Origin: CAZSBG01 sp964605145
Lineage (GTDB): Bacteria; Zhuqueibacterota; Zhuqueibacteria; Thermofontimicrobiales; Thermofontimicrobiaceae
Length of the DNA stretch: 56,175 nucleotides
NCBI GenBank assembly: GCA_964605145.1
Contig: CAZSBG010000029.1
Coordinates: forward strand, 1 to 56,175
Reading direction: 5' to 3'
The notes below the pieces were generated by a model. That model ran no database searches. It was given only the letters and a program-made list of their open reading frames with translations, and had not been told where the DNA came from. The position numbers and the translations under genes are program-made. Of the stretch, positions 42,278 through 51,538 are shown piece by piece. Numbering within the stretch: the first letter of the stretch is position 1; every line of letters begins with the position of its first letter.

Positions 42278-43255
42278 TCATTCTATTCCGGAAATCGTTT
42301 TGATGTATTGCGCACGAACATACATTTCCGACTGCGGATCGTTTTTCTGATTGAGTTTGCCTCGGAAATCATCGATGGAATTGAAATTCTTTTTCTTCAT
42401 CCAGTTTGAAAGACCGTTCAGCATCTCATCAATTTTCCCCAAACCCTCTTTATAGAGCACCGATGCGATTTGAATCACCGAAGCCCCGGCCAATAATTGT
42501 TTTACGACATCATCGGAAGTTCGAATGTTGCCGCTGGCAGCCAGATCCAGATTCAAATTGCCGGAGAGCAGCGCGATCCAGCGCAGCGCATGGGAGAATC
42601 CAATCGGATCATCGAACGACGCTTTAGTCTTTGATGCTATTTTATCGATGTCAATTTCCGGCTGAATAAAGCGGTTGAACAACACCAGACCGTCCGCGCC
42701 CTGTTTATCCAGCTTTTCCGCCAGATTGGCGAATGATGTAAAATAAGGCGATAGCTTCAGTGAGACAGGGATATCCACCTGGGATTTGACTTCCTGTAGA
42801 ATTTCTATGTAAATATCTTCGAGATTGAATCCGGTCTTTGACGCATCGAACGGCAGCACGTAAATGTTCAATTCCAGCGCATCCGCGCCGGCAGCCTCCA
42901 ACTGGCTGGCGTAGCTAATCCACCATTTTGATGTGTAACAGTTCACACTGGCAATGACCGGGATGGAAACCGTTTGCTTCGCTTTTTTGATGGTTTCAAT
43001 ATATTCCCGAGGCCCGTACTGCATGTTGATTTCGGCGCGGATGTAATCATACGCTTCCGTGTGCATTTCCATGCTTTCCGAAACTTCGGATTCCTGTTCG
43101 CGGATTTGTTCTTCAAAAACAGATTTCATCACAACAGCCGCGGCACCGGCATCTTCAGCTTTCTTTATTTGGTCGACAGTTTTTGTTAAACCGCAACTGG
43201 CAACAATAATTGGATTTTCAAGAGACAATCCTAAATATTTAGTCGAAAGATCCAT
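42278..43255 (-). CDS. Dihydroorotate dehydrogenase-like flavoprotein
   Basis: 325 aa TIM barrel of the PyrD class 1-like group: LSTKYLGLSLENPIIVASCG at the start, AGAAAVVMKSVFEEQI, the mid motif VIASVNCYTSKWWISYASQL, LELNIYVLPFDASK, VSLKLSPYFTSFANLAEKL and LAASGNIRTSDDVVKQLLAG with the FMN phosphate loop. Many FCB genomes have this as a second DHODH-like protein beside the pyrimidine enzyme; its physiological substrate is not settled. It heads a unit with the Fnr-type regulator, behind a promoter at 43318-43346. Pyrimidine synthesis genes are absent here, so a redox role with the regulator is possible. Confidence 0.85.
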   Translation of the reverse strand: MDLSTKYLGLSLENPIIVASCGLTKTVDQIKKAEDAGAAAVVMKSVFEEQIREQESEVSESMEMHTEAYDYIRAEINMQYGPREYIETIKKAKQTVSIPVIASVNCYTSKWWISYASQLEAAGADALELNIYVLPFDASKTGFNLEDIYIEILQEVKSQVDIPVSLKLSPYFTSFANLAEKLDKQGADGLVLFNRFIQPEIDIDKIASKTKASFDDPIGFSHALRWIALLSGNLNLDLAASGNIRTSDDVVKQLLAGASVIQIASVLYKEGLGKIDEMLNGLSNWMKKKNFNSIDDFRGKLNQKNDPQSEMYVRAQYIKTISGIE

Positions 43256-43317
43256 TCTTCACTTCTCCTGGCATTTAGTGTATAAATTCACTTTTTCAAC
43301 AATTTACATGGTCTGAA

Positions 43318-43346
43318 AATATAAAGCTTCCTACTTTAAAAGTCAA
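43318..43346 (-). promoter_or_regulatory. Sigma70-type promoter of the DHODH-like/Crp-Fnr unit
   Basis: On the minus strand TTGACT (43341-43346), 17 bp, TATATT (43318-43323); predicted start about 43311, 56-nt leader. Confidence 0.65.
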
Positions 43347-43396
43347 GTATATTTTCCCAATATCTATTCATTTCGATCTTCAATTGTAGCTCTAAA

Positions 43397-43560
43397 ACTA
43401 ATCAAAAAAAATCACAAAACACAAATGTCACAAATAACAAATAATTTCCAATTTTCAAGGACCAAATTCAAAACAATTTCCAAATTACAATTTGAAGGAA
43501 TTCTATTATAACTTTTTTGAAATTTCAAAATTTTGAAATTGTTATTTATTTGATTTTTGT
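43397..43560. repeat. AT-rich inverted repeat with a 20-bp perfect palindrome
   Basis: AATTTCAAAATTTTGAAATT (43521-43540) is a perfect palindrome just beyond the copA stop codon, flanked by CAAATAACAAATAATTTCC (about 43432) on one side and a GATATTTGGAATTTATTTTG run (about 43567) on the other, which are imperfect complements. The right part runs into the last codons of copA. Confidence 0.55.
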
Positions 43561-46017
43561 TTTTTGATATTTGGAATTTATTTTGAACCTTCGCAGTCGC
43601 AGCGCATTGGAAACAACAGTCACGCTGCTGGCAGCCATGGCTGCGGCGGCGAACATGGGATTGAGTAAAATACCGAACACGGGAAAAAGCACGCCGGCAG
43701 CGACCGGAATGCCCAGCGTATTGTAAATGAACGAACCAAACAGATTCTGCTTGATATTCCGCATGGTTGCCCTGCTGAGTTGAATAGCCGACACAACGCC
43801 ATTCAGGCTGCCCTTAACCAGCGTAATGTCGCCGGTTTCCATGGCGACATCAGTGCCTGTGCCCATGGCAATTCCCACATGGGCCTGTGCCAACGCCGGC
43901 GCATCATTGATGCCGTCACCAACCATGGCGACGACTTTCCCCTCATCCTGCAATTTCCTCACCTGCGCTGCTTTTTCATCCGGGAGCACCTCAGCTAAAA
44001 CGCGATCGACACCAACCTGTCGCTGAATTGCTTCGGCGGTCCGCTGATTATCCCCGGTGACCATCACCACTTCGAGACCCATTCTTTGAAGCGCGGCAAT
44101 CGCTTCAGCGGAATCTTCTTTGATCGGATCCGCGATGGCAATTATTCCAAACAACGATTTTCCGGATGCGACAAAAATGGGCGTTTTTCCGTTCCCGGAT
44201 AATTTCTCGGCTTCCTGCTCCATTGTTTCTGTGACGATTCCGTTTTCATTCATAAATTTGACATTGCCAAGACGGACGATTTCAGTCTCGATTACTGCCT
44301 CGACGCCACGTCCCGGCCGGGCAGAAAAGTTTTCCGATTTGAATAGCTTCACTCCTTTTTCAGTCGCGCTTTCGCGGATGGCTTCACCCAATGGGTGCTC
44401 CGAGCCTTGCTCTACAGAAGCGGCAAGGGAAAGCAGTTCATTTTTCTCAACTCCATCAAGACCAATCACATCGGTTACTGCCGGTTTACCGGTGGTAATC
44501 GTCCCTGTTTTATCCAGAATAATGATTGAAATTTTGTGCGCGGTTTCCAGTGCTTCGCCGTTTTTGATGAGAATGCCCAGCTCGGCGCCCTTGCCGGTTC
44601 CCACCATAATGGAAGTGGGTGTTGCAAGGCCCAGCGCGCAGGGACAGGCGATAATCAGCACAGTCACAAACGTAACCAGCGCATAAATGAGCCGTGGTTC
44701 CGGGCCAAAACCGAACCAGACGAAAAATGCGATCGTTGCAATGACCATAACGATGGGAACAAAAATACCGGCAACCACATCAGCCAGGCGCTGAATGGGC
44801 GCTTTGGAGCCCTGGGCATCCTGCACCATTCGGATGATTTGAGCCAGCGTGGTGTCCCGTCCAACTTTGGTCGCGCGAAATTGGAACGAGCCGGTTTTGT
44901 TCATCGTCGCGCTCATCACAGTATCGCCGACCTGTTTTTGAACCGGCATGGATTCGCCGGTGAGCATGGATTCGTCCACCGAAGAGGCGCCGCTGATTAC
45001 TTCCCCGTCCACCGGAATTCGTTCCCCGGGCCGAACCACAACAATATCGCCCATCTGCACATTTTCGATGGGCACATCTATCTCCTCTTTACCGCGCAGC
45101 ACTTTGGCGGTTTTGGGCTGCAATCCCATCAACTTTTTGATGGCATCCGATGTGCGCCCTTTTGCTCTGGATTCCAGCATTCTTCCAAACAAAATCAATG
45201 TAATGATGACTGCCGTGGTATCAAAATATACGTGCCGCATATTCTGGGGAAGAAAATCAGGCAAAAATGTGGCGACAACAGAATACAAAAATGCAGCCCC
45301 GGTTCCCAGTGCAATGAGAGTGTTCATGTCCGCGCTTCGGTGTTTGAGGAGCTTCCACGCGCCAACATAGAATTGCCGTCCGGCGAAAAGCAAGACAGGC
45401 ATGGTCAATACGAATAAAATAATCCAGCGAATTTGCTCAGGAATAGCCTTTACAAAAACGAAAATATTTGAAAAGGACAGCATCAAAATTGCGGCTGTGA
45501 ATGAAGCGCTGAAAATCAATTTCCGAACCAGGGAATGATATTCTCGTTCCCGAAGCTTTTGAATCGTGTCATCTTCTGATCCTTCAACCATGGACCTGGC
45601 CTGATAGCCGGCTTCCTGAATCGCGTCAATTAAATCACGTTCAGCGATTGATCCAGCGAAATGCGTTATTCGGGCGGTTTGGTTGTTCAAGTTTACCACG
45701 GAATCCAATACGCCGGGAACTGATTTCAGCGCCGCTTCCACCCGATTCACACAGCCGGCACAGGTCATGCCCTGAATGGCCAATTCCGTCTGAGTTTGCT
45801 GTACGTCGTATCCGGCTGTGCGAATTGCATCGACAAACTGTACAGAATTGGTCCCGTCAGACTGAAACTCAACATGGGCGATCTGGTTGGCAAGATTCAC
45901 TGCAACCTGTTTCACTCCGTCCAGATTTTTCAGCGATTTCTCAACTTTCGCTACGCAGGAAGCGCAGCTCATGCCGGCCACGGGAATGTCCACGTGGCGC
46001 TCGTGTTTATCTTTCAT
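43546..46017 (-). CDS. copA: Copper-translocating P1B-type ATPase
   Basis: 823 aa. Two heavy-metal-associated domains: GMSCASCVAKVEK (about 14-26) and GMTCAGCVNRVEA (about 83-95). The translocation motif ACPCALGLAT, the phosphorylation site DKTGT, the SEHPLGEAI nucleotide-binding His-Pro, and GDGINDAPALAQAH in the P-domain are intact; eight membrane helices are distributed in the IB pattern. It exports Cu(I) from the cytoplasm. Its end is at 43546, and the last few residues (KINSKYQKTKIK) are encoded by the AT-rich repeat region. Copper load and NO/haem-copper respiratory enzymes are neighbours in many genomes. No copper regulator adjoins it. Confidence 0.95.
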   Translation of the reverse strand: MKDKHERHVDIPVAGMSCASCVAKVEKSLKNLDGVKQVAVNLANQIAHVEFQSDGTNSVQFVDAIRTAGYDVQQTQTELAIQGMTCAGCVNRVEAALKSVPGVLDSVVNLNNQTARITHFAGSIAERDLIDAIQEAGYQARSMVEGSEDDTIQKLREREYHSLVRKLIFSASFTAAILMLSFSNIFVFVKAIPEQIRWIILFVLTMPVLLFAGRQFYVGAWKLLKHRSADMNTLIALGTGAAFLYSVVATFLPDFLPQNMRHVYFDTTAVIITLILFGRMLESRAKGRTSDAIKKLMGLQPKTAKVLRGKEEIDVPIENVQMGDIVVVRPGERIPVDGEVISGASSVDESMLTGESMPVQKQVGDTVMSATMNKTGSFQFRATKVGRDTTLAQIIRMVQDAQGSKAPIQRLADVVAGIFVPIVMVIATIAFFVWFGFGPEPRLIYALVTFVTVLIIACPCALGLATPTSIMVGTGKGAELGILIKNGEALETAHKISIIILDKTGTITTGKPAVTDVIGLDGVEKNELLSLAASVEQGSEHPLGEAIRESATEKGVKLFKSENFSARPGRGVEAVIETEIVRLGNVKFMNENGIVTETMEQEAEKLSGNGKTPIFVASGKSLFGIIAIADPIKEDSAEAIAALQRMGLEVVMVTGDNQRTAEAIQRQVGVDRVLAEVLPDEKAAQVRKLQDEGKVVAMVGDGINDAPALAQAHVGIAMGTGTDVAMETGDITLVKGSLNGVVSAIQLSRATMRNIKQNLFGSFIYNTLGIPVAAGVLFPVFGILLNPMFAAAAMAASSVTVVSNALRLRRFKINSKYQKTKIK

Positions 46018-46635
46018 ATTAAATCCAATTCAATTTACATGCATCGAAGACTCAAAGCCTCGAAATCACTATTTTGCGCCTGCTCTAAAACTACAGATTA
46101 TGCTATCTTTTCATACTGAACGAACGAAGAGATCGAAGCACAGTCCGTATTTCTTAATAGAGATGAATGTAACTGTACTGGCATAGCCTCTTTTCGTTAA
46201 AGAATTTAATCACGAATCTATGACCACCAACCTACAAATTTGATAAGACGTAGCAGGCTGAGATGTTTCGTCGCGTAGTTTATCCTGAGCCTGTCGAAAG
46301 GCTCCTCAACATGACATCATGGTGGCTATTCGGACAGACATTAAGCATTATTATTCGATTACATTTTGAAATCATAAATTGGTTCAAAATTTATACCAAA
46401 TTGTATTTTTCAACGCCACCTGGAGAGCGGCTATTCTTCGACTATTCAAAGGCTCGTTTTCATTTCAGACGTTACCCCCTATAAAACTGTAGAATATTCA
46501 ACAATTCTGTGGGATATTCTCGTTCATTATTGCCTGTCCGATTATTTTCTATTGACTTTTGAGTATAAAGTGTTATCTTTATTTAACCCTTTTTTCAAAC
46601 AAATTGTTACTCCCAACTTAATCTCAGGAGGATCC
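46018..46635. repeat. Gene-free stretch with degenerate dispersed repeats
   Basis: CATACTGAACGAACGAAG (46111 on) and GAGATGTTTCGTCGCG...TATCCTGAGCCTGTCGAAAGG (46261-46302) look like decayed inverted arms of the same type as the element at 52794. TTGACT (46553) and TATCTT (46574) before the M16 gene are spaced only 15 bp, a weak promoter at best. Confidence 0.45.
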
Positions 46636-49374
46636 ATGAGGAAAAATAACCTTCGCTTTGCCGCACCGTTTCTGCTGATAGCGGTTTTATTGTTCAATTC
46701 GCTGCTGTTTGCAAAAACGGACGACATCAAAGAAGCAACACTGGAAAACGGGCTCAAAGTGCTTGTCAAAGAAATTCACACATCGCCCATTGTTGCGTTC
46801 ACCGTATGGTACCAGGTCGGTTCTAAAAATGAGCGCACCGGCATCACCGGCATCAGTCATGTGTGCGAACACATGATGTTCAAAGGCACACCAACAATGG
46901 GCCGCGACCAAATGATGGAAATGGTCTATGGAAACGGCGGCACATTTAATGCCGGCACCGGTAACGATCTCACGGTGTATTATGAAATTATGCCCAAAAA
47001 CAAGCTGGATGTTGCCATGCGCATCGAATCGGACCGAATGGCCAATTCCAAAATGGCTGAGAAAGATTTTGAAAGCGAAATCATTGTCATCCAAAACGAA
47101 CGCCGCCAGACCCTGGAAGACAGACCCACCGGACTCTGGGATGAAGAAGTCACCGCTGTAGCGCATTTGGCTTCGCCTTATCACTGGTCTGTTGTCGGCT
47201 GGATGAGTGATTTAAAGACCATGACCTATGAGGATGTGTACAATTATTATAAAACGTACTATACGCCAAACAATGCATTTGTGGTGATTGCCGGCGACAT
47301 TCGAACTGACGACGCCATTGAGATGGTAAAGGAATATTTTGGCGATATTCCCCGAGGCCCGGAAGTTCCGCCGGTGAAAATCGCCGAGCCTGACCAGAAT
47401 TCAACCCGCATTGTGGAAAGCTATTCCGAGAAAACCAATCTGCCGGTGCTCACCTATCGCTACCACATCCCTGAATTTGGCTGCGACGACCACGCGGAAC
47501 TGCTCGTTCTTTCACAAATTCTTTCCAGTGGCCGGACCAGCCGGTTGGAAAAAGCGCTCGTCGAAAAACGGCTGGCATCTTCTGCCTATGGTTATGCAGG
47601 ATTGAGCAAACTCCCCAATCTGTTCAATTTCACTGTGAATGTCATGCCTGGAGTTGAACTGGCTCACGCTGAAAATGTTCTCGAAGAAGAGATTCAAAGA
47701 ATCACTGAAGAGGCGGTCACCGATAAAGAACTGGAAAAGGCTAAGAACCGTGCACTGGCGTCCACCATTTACGATCAGGAAGGCACCATGCGACAGGCGT
47801 TCACAATTGGTTCGTACCAACTTTACAAATCCTATAAATTTGTGGACGAAGAACTGGAAAGAATTCAGAATGTCACTAAAGAACGTTTATTAGAGGTGGC
47901 AAAAAAATATTTGCGGTCTAATAACCTGACCATTGGCCGACTCTTCCCGGCAAAAGAAGAAAACATGTCAGGGAATCCCTCAATGAATTCTCCGAATGAT
48001 TCTTATGGATTGGAAACCCCGGAAGGTCAACTTGAATCCATTTTTGGTGATATGAATTTCTACTTTCCACCTGGTAAAGACAAAGACCAATCCATCAGCA
48101 ACATCAAAATCAATCCATTGGCCCCGCGAATCAAAGAGAAACAACTGGATAACGGAATTTCACTTGTGGTGCTGGAAAACAAAATTTTGCCCATCATATC
48201 CATTGCCGGCGCGGTCAAAGCCGGCGGCGTGTATGATCCCTGGAAAAAAATGGGATTGGCTTCGTTGACAGCAAGAACCATGCGACGGGGCACAACCACA
48301 CAAACTTACGATGAAATTAATGAAGCGCTGGAATTCGTCAACGCATCCGTTGAAGTGGGCGCGGGTTTGGAAGACGCTTCCTTTTCGGTTCGATGCCTGA
48401 AAAAGGATATGGATTTAACAGTGTCCATACTGGCCGATATTCTTCAAAAACCCTCATTTCCTCAGGATGGTTTTGAGACAGAACAGCAGCAGTCCATTGC
48501 CGGCGCAAAGCGCAGGATGAAAAACGCCCGCAGCATGGCAAATGCTGCCTTCCGAAAAATCATGTACCCCAACCATCCCTACAGCAAACAAAGTTCAGGG
48601 ACAGAAGAAACACTGGCCAATATTTCCCTCAATGACTGCAAGGATTTCTGGGCAAAATACTATCGGCCGGAAACAACCACCATCGTGCTGGTTGGGGATA
48701 TCACCATGAAAGATGCAGAGAAACTCATCCAATCAAAATTCGGGAAATGGAAGTCCACCACTCAATCTCCGGACCTGACCATTCCCGCCGTGCCGAAATT
48801 TAAAGGCACGCACCGAAAAGTCGTATCCATGATGGAAAAGGCTCAGGGCGACATATTTTTCGGGTTTGACGGCGTCAGTTACACCCACAAAGATTATGTG
48901 CCGTTGCAGGTGCTCAATTATGTGTTTGGCGGCTCCACATTGAGCAGTCGGCTTGGCCGCAACCTGCGCGTGGAACACGGCTGGACCTACGGCGCCACCA
49001 GCGGATTCAGCAGCTACGAAAAAGGCGGTCACTGGGTTGCTTCGGTGCGAACCTCGAAAGCAACCATCGATAGCTGCGTCATCAACATCGATTATGAATT
49101 GAATCGGTTGTTCAAAGAAAAACCAACTGAGGATGAGATCAATTTGGCGAAGAATTACCTCATCGGCTCAACATTCCGCGCCGTGGATACCAATTCACAA
49201 ATTGCCGGCCAGATTTTGAATATGAAAATCAATGATCTGGGCTACGATTATCTGGACACCTATCCCAATAAAATCAGCGGCGTCACCCAAAAACACCTCG
49301 ACGAACTGATGAAAAAATATTTTGATTTCAAAAAAGCCAACGCGCTTGTCATTGCCGGCCCGGTCGAGGAATAA
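46636..49374 (+). CDS. M16 family zinc metallopeptidase (two-domain, secreted)
   Basis: 912 aa from ATG 46636, which has CAGGAGG seven bases before it; the longer frame from 46552 overlaps the promoter region. Signal peptide at 1-25 (LLFNSLLFAK). The first M16 unit carries the inverted zinc motif HVCEH (about 48-52) and a downstream Glu in ENVLEEEIQR; the second unit (about 495-912) has the same fold but no HxxEH, so only the N-half is catalytic, as expected for the pitrilysin/insulinase superfamily. A likely role is periplasmic degradation of peptides. Single-gene unit with terminator. Confidence 0.92.
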   Translation: MRKNNLRFAAPFLLIAVLLFNSLLFAKTDDIKEATLENGLKVLVKEIHTSPIVAFTVWYQVGSKNERTGITGISHVCEHMMFKGTPTMGRDQMMEMVYGNGGTFNAGTGNDLTVYYEIMPKNKLDVAMRIESDRMANSKMAEKDFESEIIVIQNERRQTLEDRPTGLWDEEVTAVAHLASPYHWSVVGWMSDLKTMTYEDVYNYYKTYYTPNNAFVVIAGDIRTDDAIEMVKEYFGDIPRGPEVPPVKIAEPDQNSTRIVESYSEKTNLPVLTYRYHIPEFGCDDHAELLVLSQILSSGRTSRLEKALVEKRLASSAYGYAGLSKLPNLFNFTVNVMPGVELAHAENVLEEEIQRITEEAVTDKELEKAKNRALASTIYDQEGTMRQAFTIGSYQLYKSYKFVDEELERIQNVTKERLLEVAKKYLRSNNLTIGRLFPAKEENMSGNPSMNSPNDSYGLETPEGQLESIFGDMNFYFPPGKDKDQSISNIKINPLAPRIKEKQLDNGISLVVLENKILPIISIAGAVKAGGVYDPWKKMGLASLTARTMRRGTTTQTYDEINEALEFVNASVEVGAGLEDASFSVRCLKKDMDLTVSILADILQKPSFPQDGFETEQQQSIAGAKRRMKNARSMANAAFRKIMYPNHPYSKQSSGTEETLANISLNDCKDFWAKYYRPETTTIVLVGDITMKDAEKLIQSKFGKWKSTTQSPDLTIPAVPKFKGTHRKVVSMMEKAQGDIFFGFDGVSYTHKDYVPLQVLNYVFGGSTLSSRLGRNLRVEHGWTYGATSGFSSYEKGGHWVASVRTSKATIDSCVINIDYELNRLFKEKPTEDEINLAKNYLIGSTFRAVDTNSQIAGQILNMKINDLGYDYLDTYPNKISGVTQKHLDELMKKYFDFKKANALVIAGPVEE

Positions 49375-49401
49375 TCGATCCAAAATTCACATTGATAGTC
49401 G

Positions 49402-49434
49402 AACCCGCCTTTATTTCATTGGCGGGTTTTTTTA
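49402..49434 (+). terminator. Intrinsic terminator of the M16 peptidase gene
   Basis: AACCCGCC (49402-49409) pairs with GGCGGGTT (49421-49428), followed by a T-run. Confidence 0.9.
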
Positions 49435-49565
49435 TTTGAGATGAGCGGTCAGATTTCAGCGATCAGTGATTAGCTTTTTTTGAATCAGATTTCCATTCCA
49501 ATAAATAATACTACATAGTCAAATTTACAATGGACTCAAACTGCGCAACAATATTTCCCTATTGT

Positions 49566-49749
49566 TGTCATTCCCGCAAGCCTGCAAAGTTTCATTATAT
49601 TTTTAAATGAATGCAGACTTTGCTTTTTGCGGGAATCTCCTCGTTAAATAGAATGAGATTCCTGTCCTCCAAAAAGACGGCGGTTCTACGACAAAAAACG
49701 CGAAGGCGACCAACGGAAGTACCCCGGGTAAAGTCCAGCGGAAATGACA
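49566..49749. mobile_element. MITE-like element with 12-bp terminal inverted repeats
   Basis: TGTCATTCCCGC (49566-49577) and GCGGAAATGACA (49738-49749) are inverted with 11 of 12 matches; a further GCGGGAAT (about 49639) inside can fold with the left end. Length 184 bp, no coding capacity. The rest of the gap (49435-50096) is AT-rich with nothing else recognised. Confidence 0.55.
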
Positions 49750-50096
49750 GAAAAAGGATAATCTGACTAAGTAGTATTAAAGCTAATTTAAATTTCCAGC
49801 AAATCAACAGTATTGTATTAGATTTCTAATTTCGAATTTTAGAGTCTTAGCGGCTGAGATATATTTTTTAGATGCATTTTTAAAATCTGTAAATTTTCTG
49901 TATTTTCAATTTTTTAAGTTGTATGAAACATGAATTATTGTTATATTAAATTCACTCGGCCCACATGTTTCAGACAAAGAATTTGAAGCTATCGATTGTC
50001 GAATCCAATAATCGATAGGCTATCTGAGTTTTCTTCATGGGAAATAAAATTTAATAAAAGTTTTGATACCACTATTAAATCCGAGAGGAGCAAACC

Positions 50097-51308
50097 ATGG
50101 CAAAAACAGGCTATCGTTCCATGAATACAATTCTTGATGTGAACCGTCGCAATTTTTTGAAAGTCGGGGGCGCTGTGGGAGCAGGACTCATTTTGGGAAC
50201 GCCCAACCTTTGGGCACAGGATAAATCAAAACAGAAACGTGAAAAACCCAAAACAAACATAGAAGACGCCACCAAAGTGCCGCGTGTAAAGCACTCTCTG
50301 CCCGGCCCTTTCCCGGGCAAAGTCGTTGAAATTCACAACGAAAAAGCTATGGTCAATGAAAAGCCCAACGCGGAAGCCATCGATGTCATGGTCAAAGACG
50401 GAATTGAAAAACTGACCGGGGCGAATTTGAAGAAAAACTTCAAACTGTTTTTCGATAAAAAAGATATCGTGGGCATCAAAGTCAACCCGGTGGGCGCAGG
50501 ACTCATCAGCACGCGGCTGGAAGTGGTCGATGCAATTATCGACTGGCTCACCGGCAACGGCATGAAACGCGAAAACATCATCATCTGGGATCGCTTCGAT
50601 TATATGCTCACCGATGCCGGCTTCACTGCGGAACGCTATCCAAACATTGGCATCGAAGGCATGCAAACTATGGATGAAGCTGCTTCCGAGGGCAAAACCG
50701 AAGACAACAGGAAATGGCTGGACAAAAACGGCAATCACGTCAGCGCTCCGAATTTCGATAAAGAGGTCTATTACTGGGCTGACGTGGAAGGCCCCAAAGA
50801 TTTGCCCTATCTCAACCAGCACGTGTTCAATGGAAAATATTCCTATTTCGGAAACCTGGTCACTAAAAAATTGACGAAGATTATCAATGTGCCGGTGTTC
50901 AAAAATACCGGCAATGGCATTTCCATGGCCACGAAAAATCTCGGCTATGGTGCTGTGTGCAATACCAATCGCCTGCATCGCCCGCTGTTCTTCGATGTCT
51001 GCACCGAAGTGATGGCGTTCCCGGTCATTCGCGACAAGCTGGTGCTCAACATCACCGACGGCCTTCGCGCCCAGTACGATGGCGGCCCCGGACCCAATGC
51101 AAAATTTACATACATTTACAACAAACTGTTTTTCGCCACCGATCCGTTTGCCCTGGACATGGTCTGCCACAATTTGATGGTCGAAAAACGAAAAGAAATG
51201 AACGTCCGCGTGAACGAGCACCCCATGTTCACCGAATATTTGCACTATGCGGAACGGCTGGGTCTCGGCATCGCTGACACAGAGAAGATACAGCATATAA
51301 AGGCATAG
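50097..51308 (+). CDS. Tat-exported DUF362 protein
   Basis: 403 aa. Residues 17-41 form a twin-arginine signal (NRRNFLKVGGAVGAGLILG, then a cleavage region ending WAQD). The DUF362 domain covers the remainder: VGIKVNPVGAGLISTRLEVV, ENIIIWDRFDYML, KLTKIINVPVFKNTGNGISM and DGGPGPNAKFTYIYN. DUF362 proteins are often Fe-S or metal proteins of unknown reaction; here no CxxCxxC ferredoxin motif is visible, so a metal-free or differently metallated form is likely. GAGAGGAGC precedes ATG 50097. The gene stands 230 bp before ddl. Confidence 0.88.
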   Translation: MAKTGYRSMNTILDVNRRNFLKVGGAVGAGLILGTPNLWAQDKSKQKREKPKTNIEDATKVPRVKHSLPGPFPGKVVEIHNEKAMVNEKPNAEAIDVMVKDGIEKLTGANLKKNFKLFFDKKDIVGIKVNPVGAGLISTRLEVVDAIIDWLTGNGMKRENIIIWDRFDYMLTDAGFTAERYPNIGIEGMQTMDEAASEGKTEDNRKWLDKNGNHVSAPNFDKEVYYWADVEGPKDLPYLNQHVFNGKYSYFGNLVTKKLTKIINVPVFKNTGNGISMATKNLGYGAVCNTNRLHRPLFFDVCTEVMAFPVIRDKLVLNITDGLRAQYDGGPGPNAKFTYIYNKLFFATDPFALDMVCHNLMVEKRKEMNVRVNEHPMFTEYLHYAERLGLGIADTEKIQHIKA

Positions 51309-51340
51309 GTAGAGGCAAAGATTATAACTGAAAACTCCAA

Positions 51341-51475
51341 AAAACAAAATACAAATTCCAGATAAAAAACAAATTCGAAATCTTAAAGCTCCCAAATTTA
51401 TCGTTTTTTGCTTTGAATTTGCTTTTTGGATATTGAGTATCATTTGTATTTTGAGATTTTACGATTGTATTTTTT
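51341..51475. repeat. AT-rich imperfect inverted repeat
   Basis: The left arm ACAAAATACAAATTCCAGAT (about 51345) with ACAAATTC (51369) is complemented by GAATTTGC (about 51416) and ATTTGTATTTTGAGATTT (about 51442). It lies between the DUF362 and ddl genes and resembles the AT-rich repeat near copA. Confidence 0.5.
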
Positions 51476-51538
51476 TTAGAGCCTTCGAGTCTTGGTGGCG
51501 AATATAGAAAATGAATTGGCAATAAAGGAAGGAACATC

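Noticed and set aside
46552..46635. N-terminal extension of the M16 peptidase
   Set aside because: ATG 46636 has CAGGAGG upstream and opens directly into a signal peptide; the extension has neither.
50226..51443. 405-codon minus-strand open frame opposite the DUF362 gene
   Set aside because: The plus-strand gene has a Tat signal, a ribosome site and DUF362 motifs; the antisense frame is Phe/His-rich in a way expected from reversed codons and matches nothing known.
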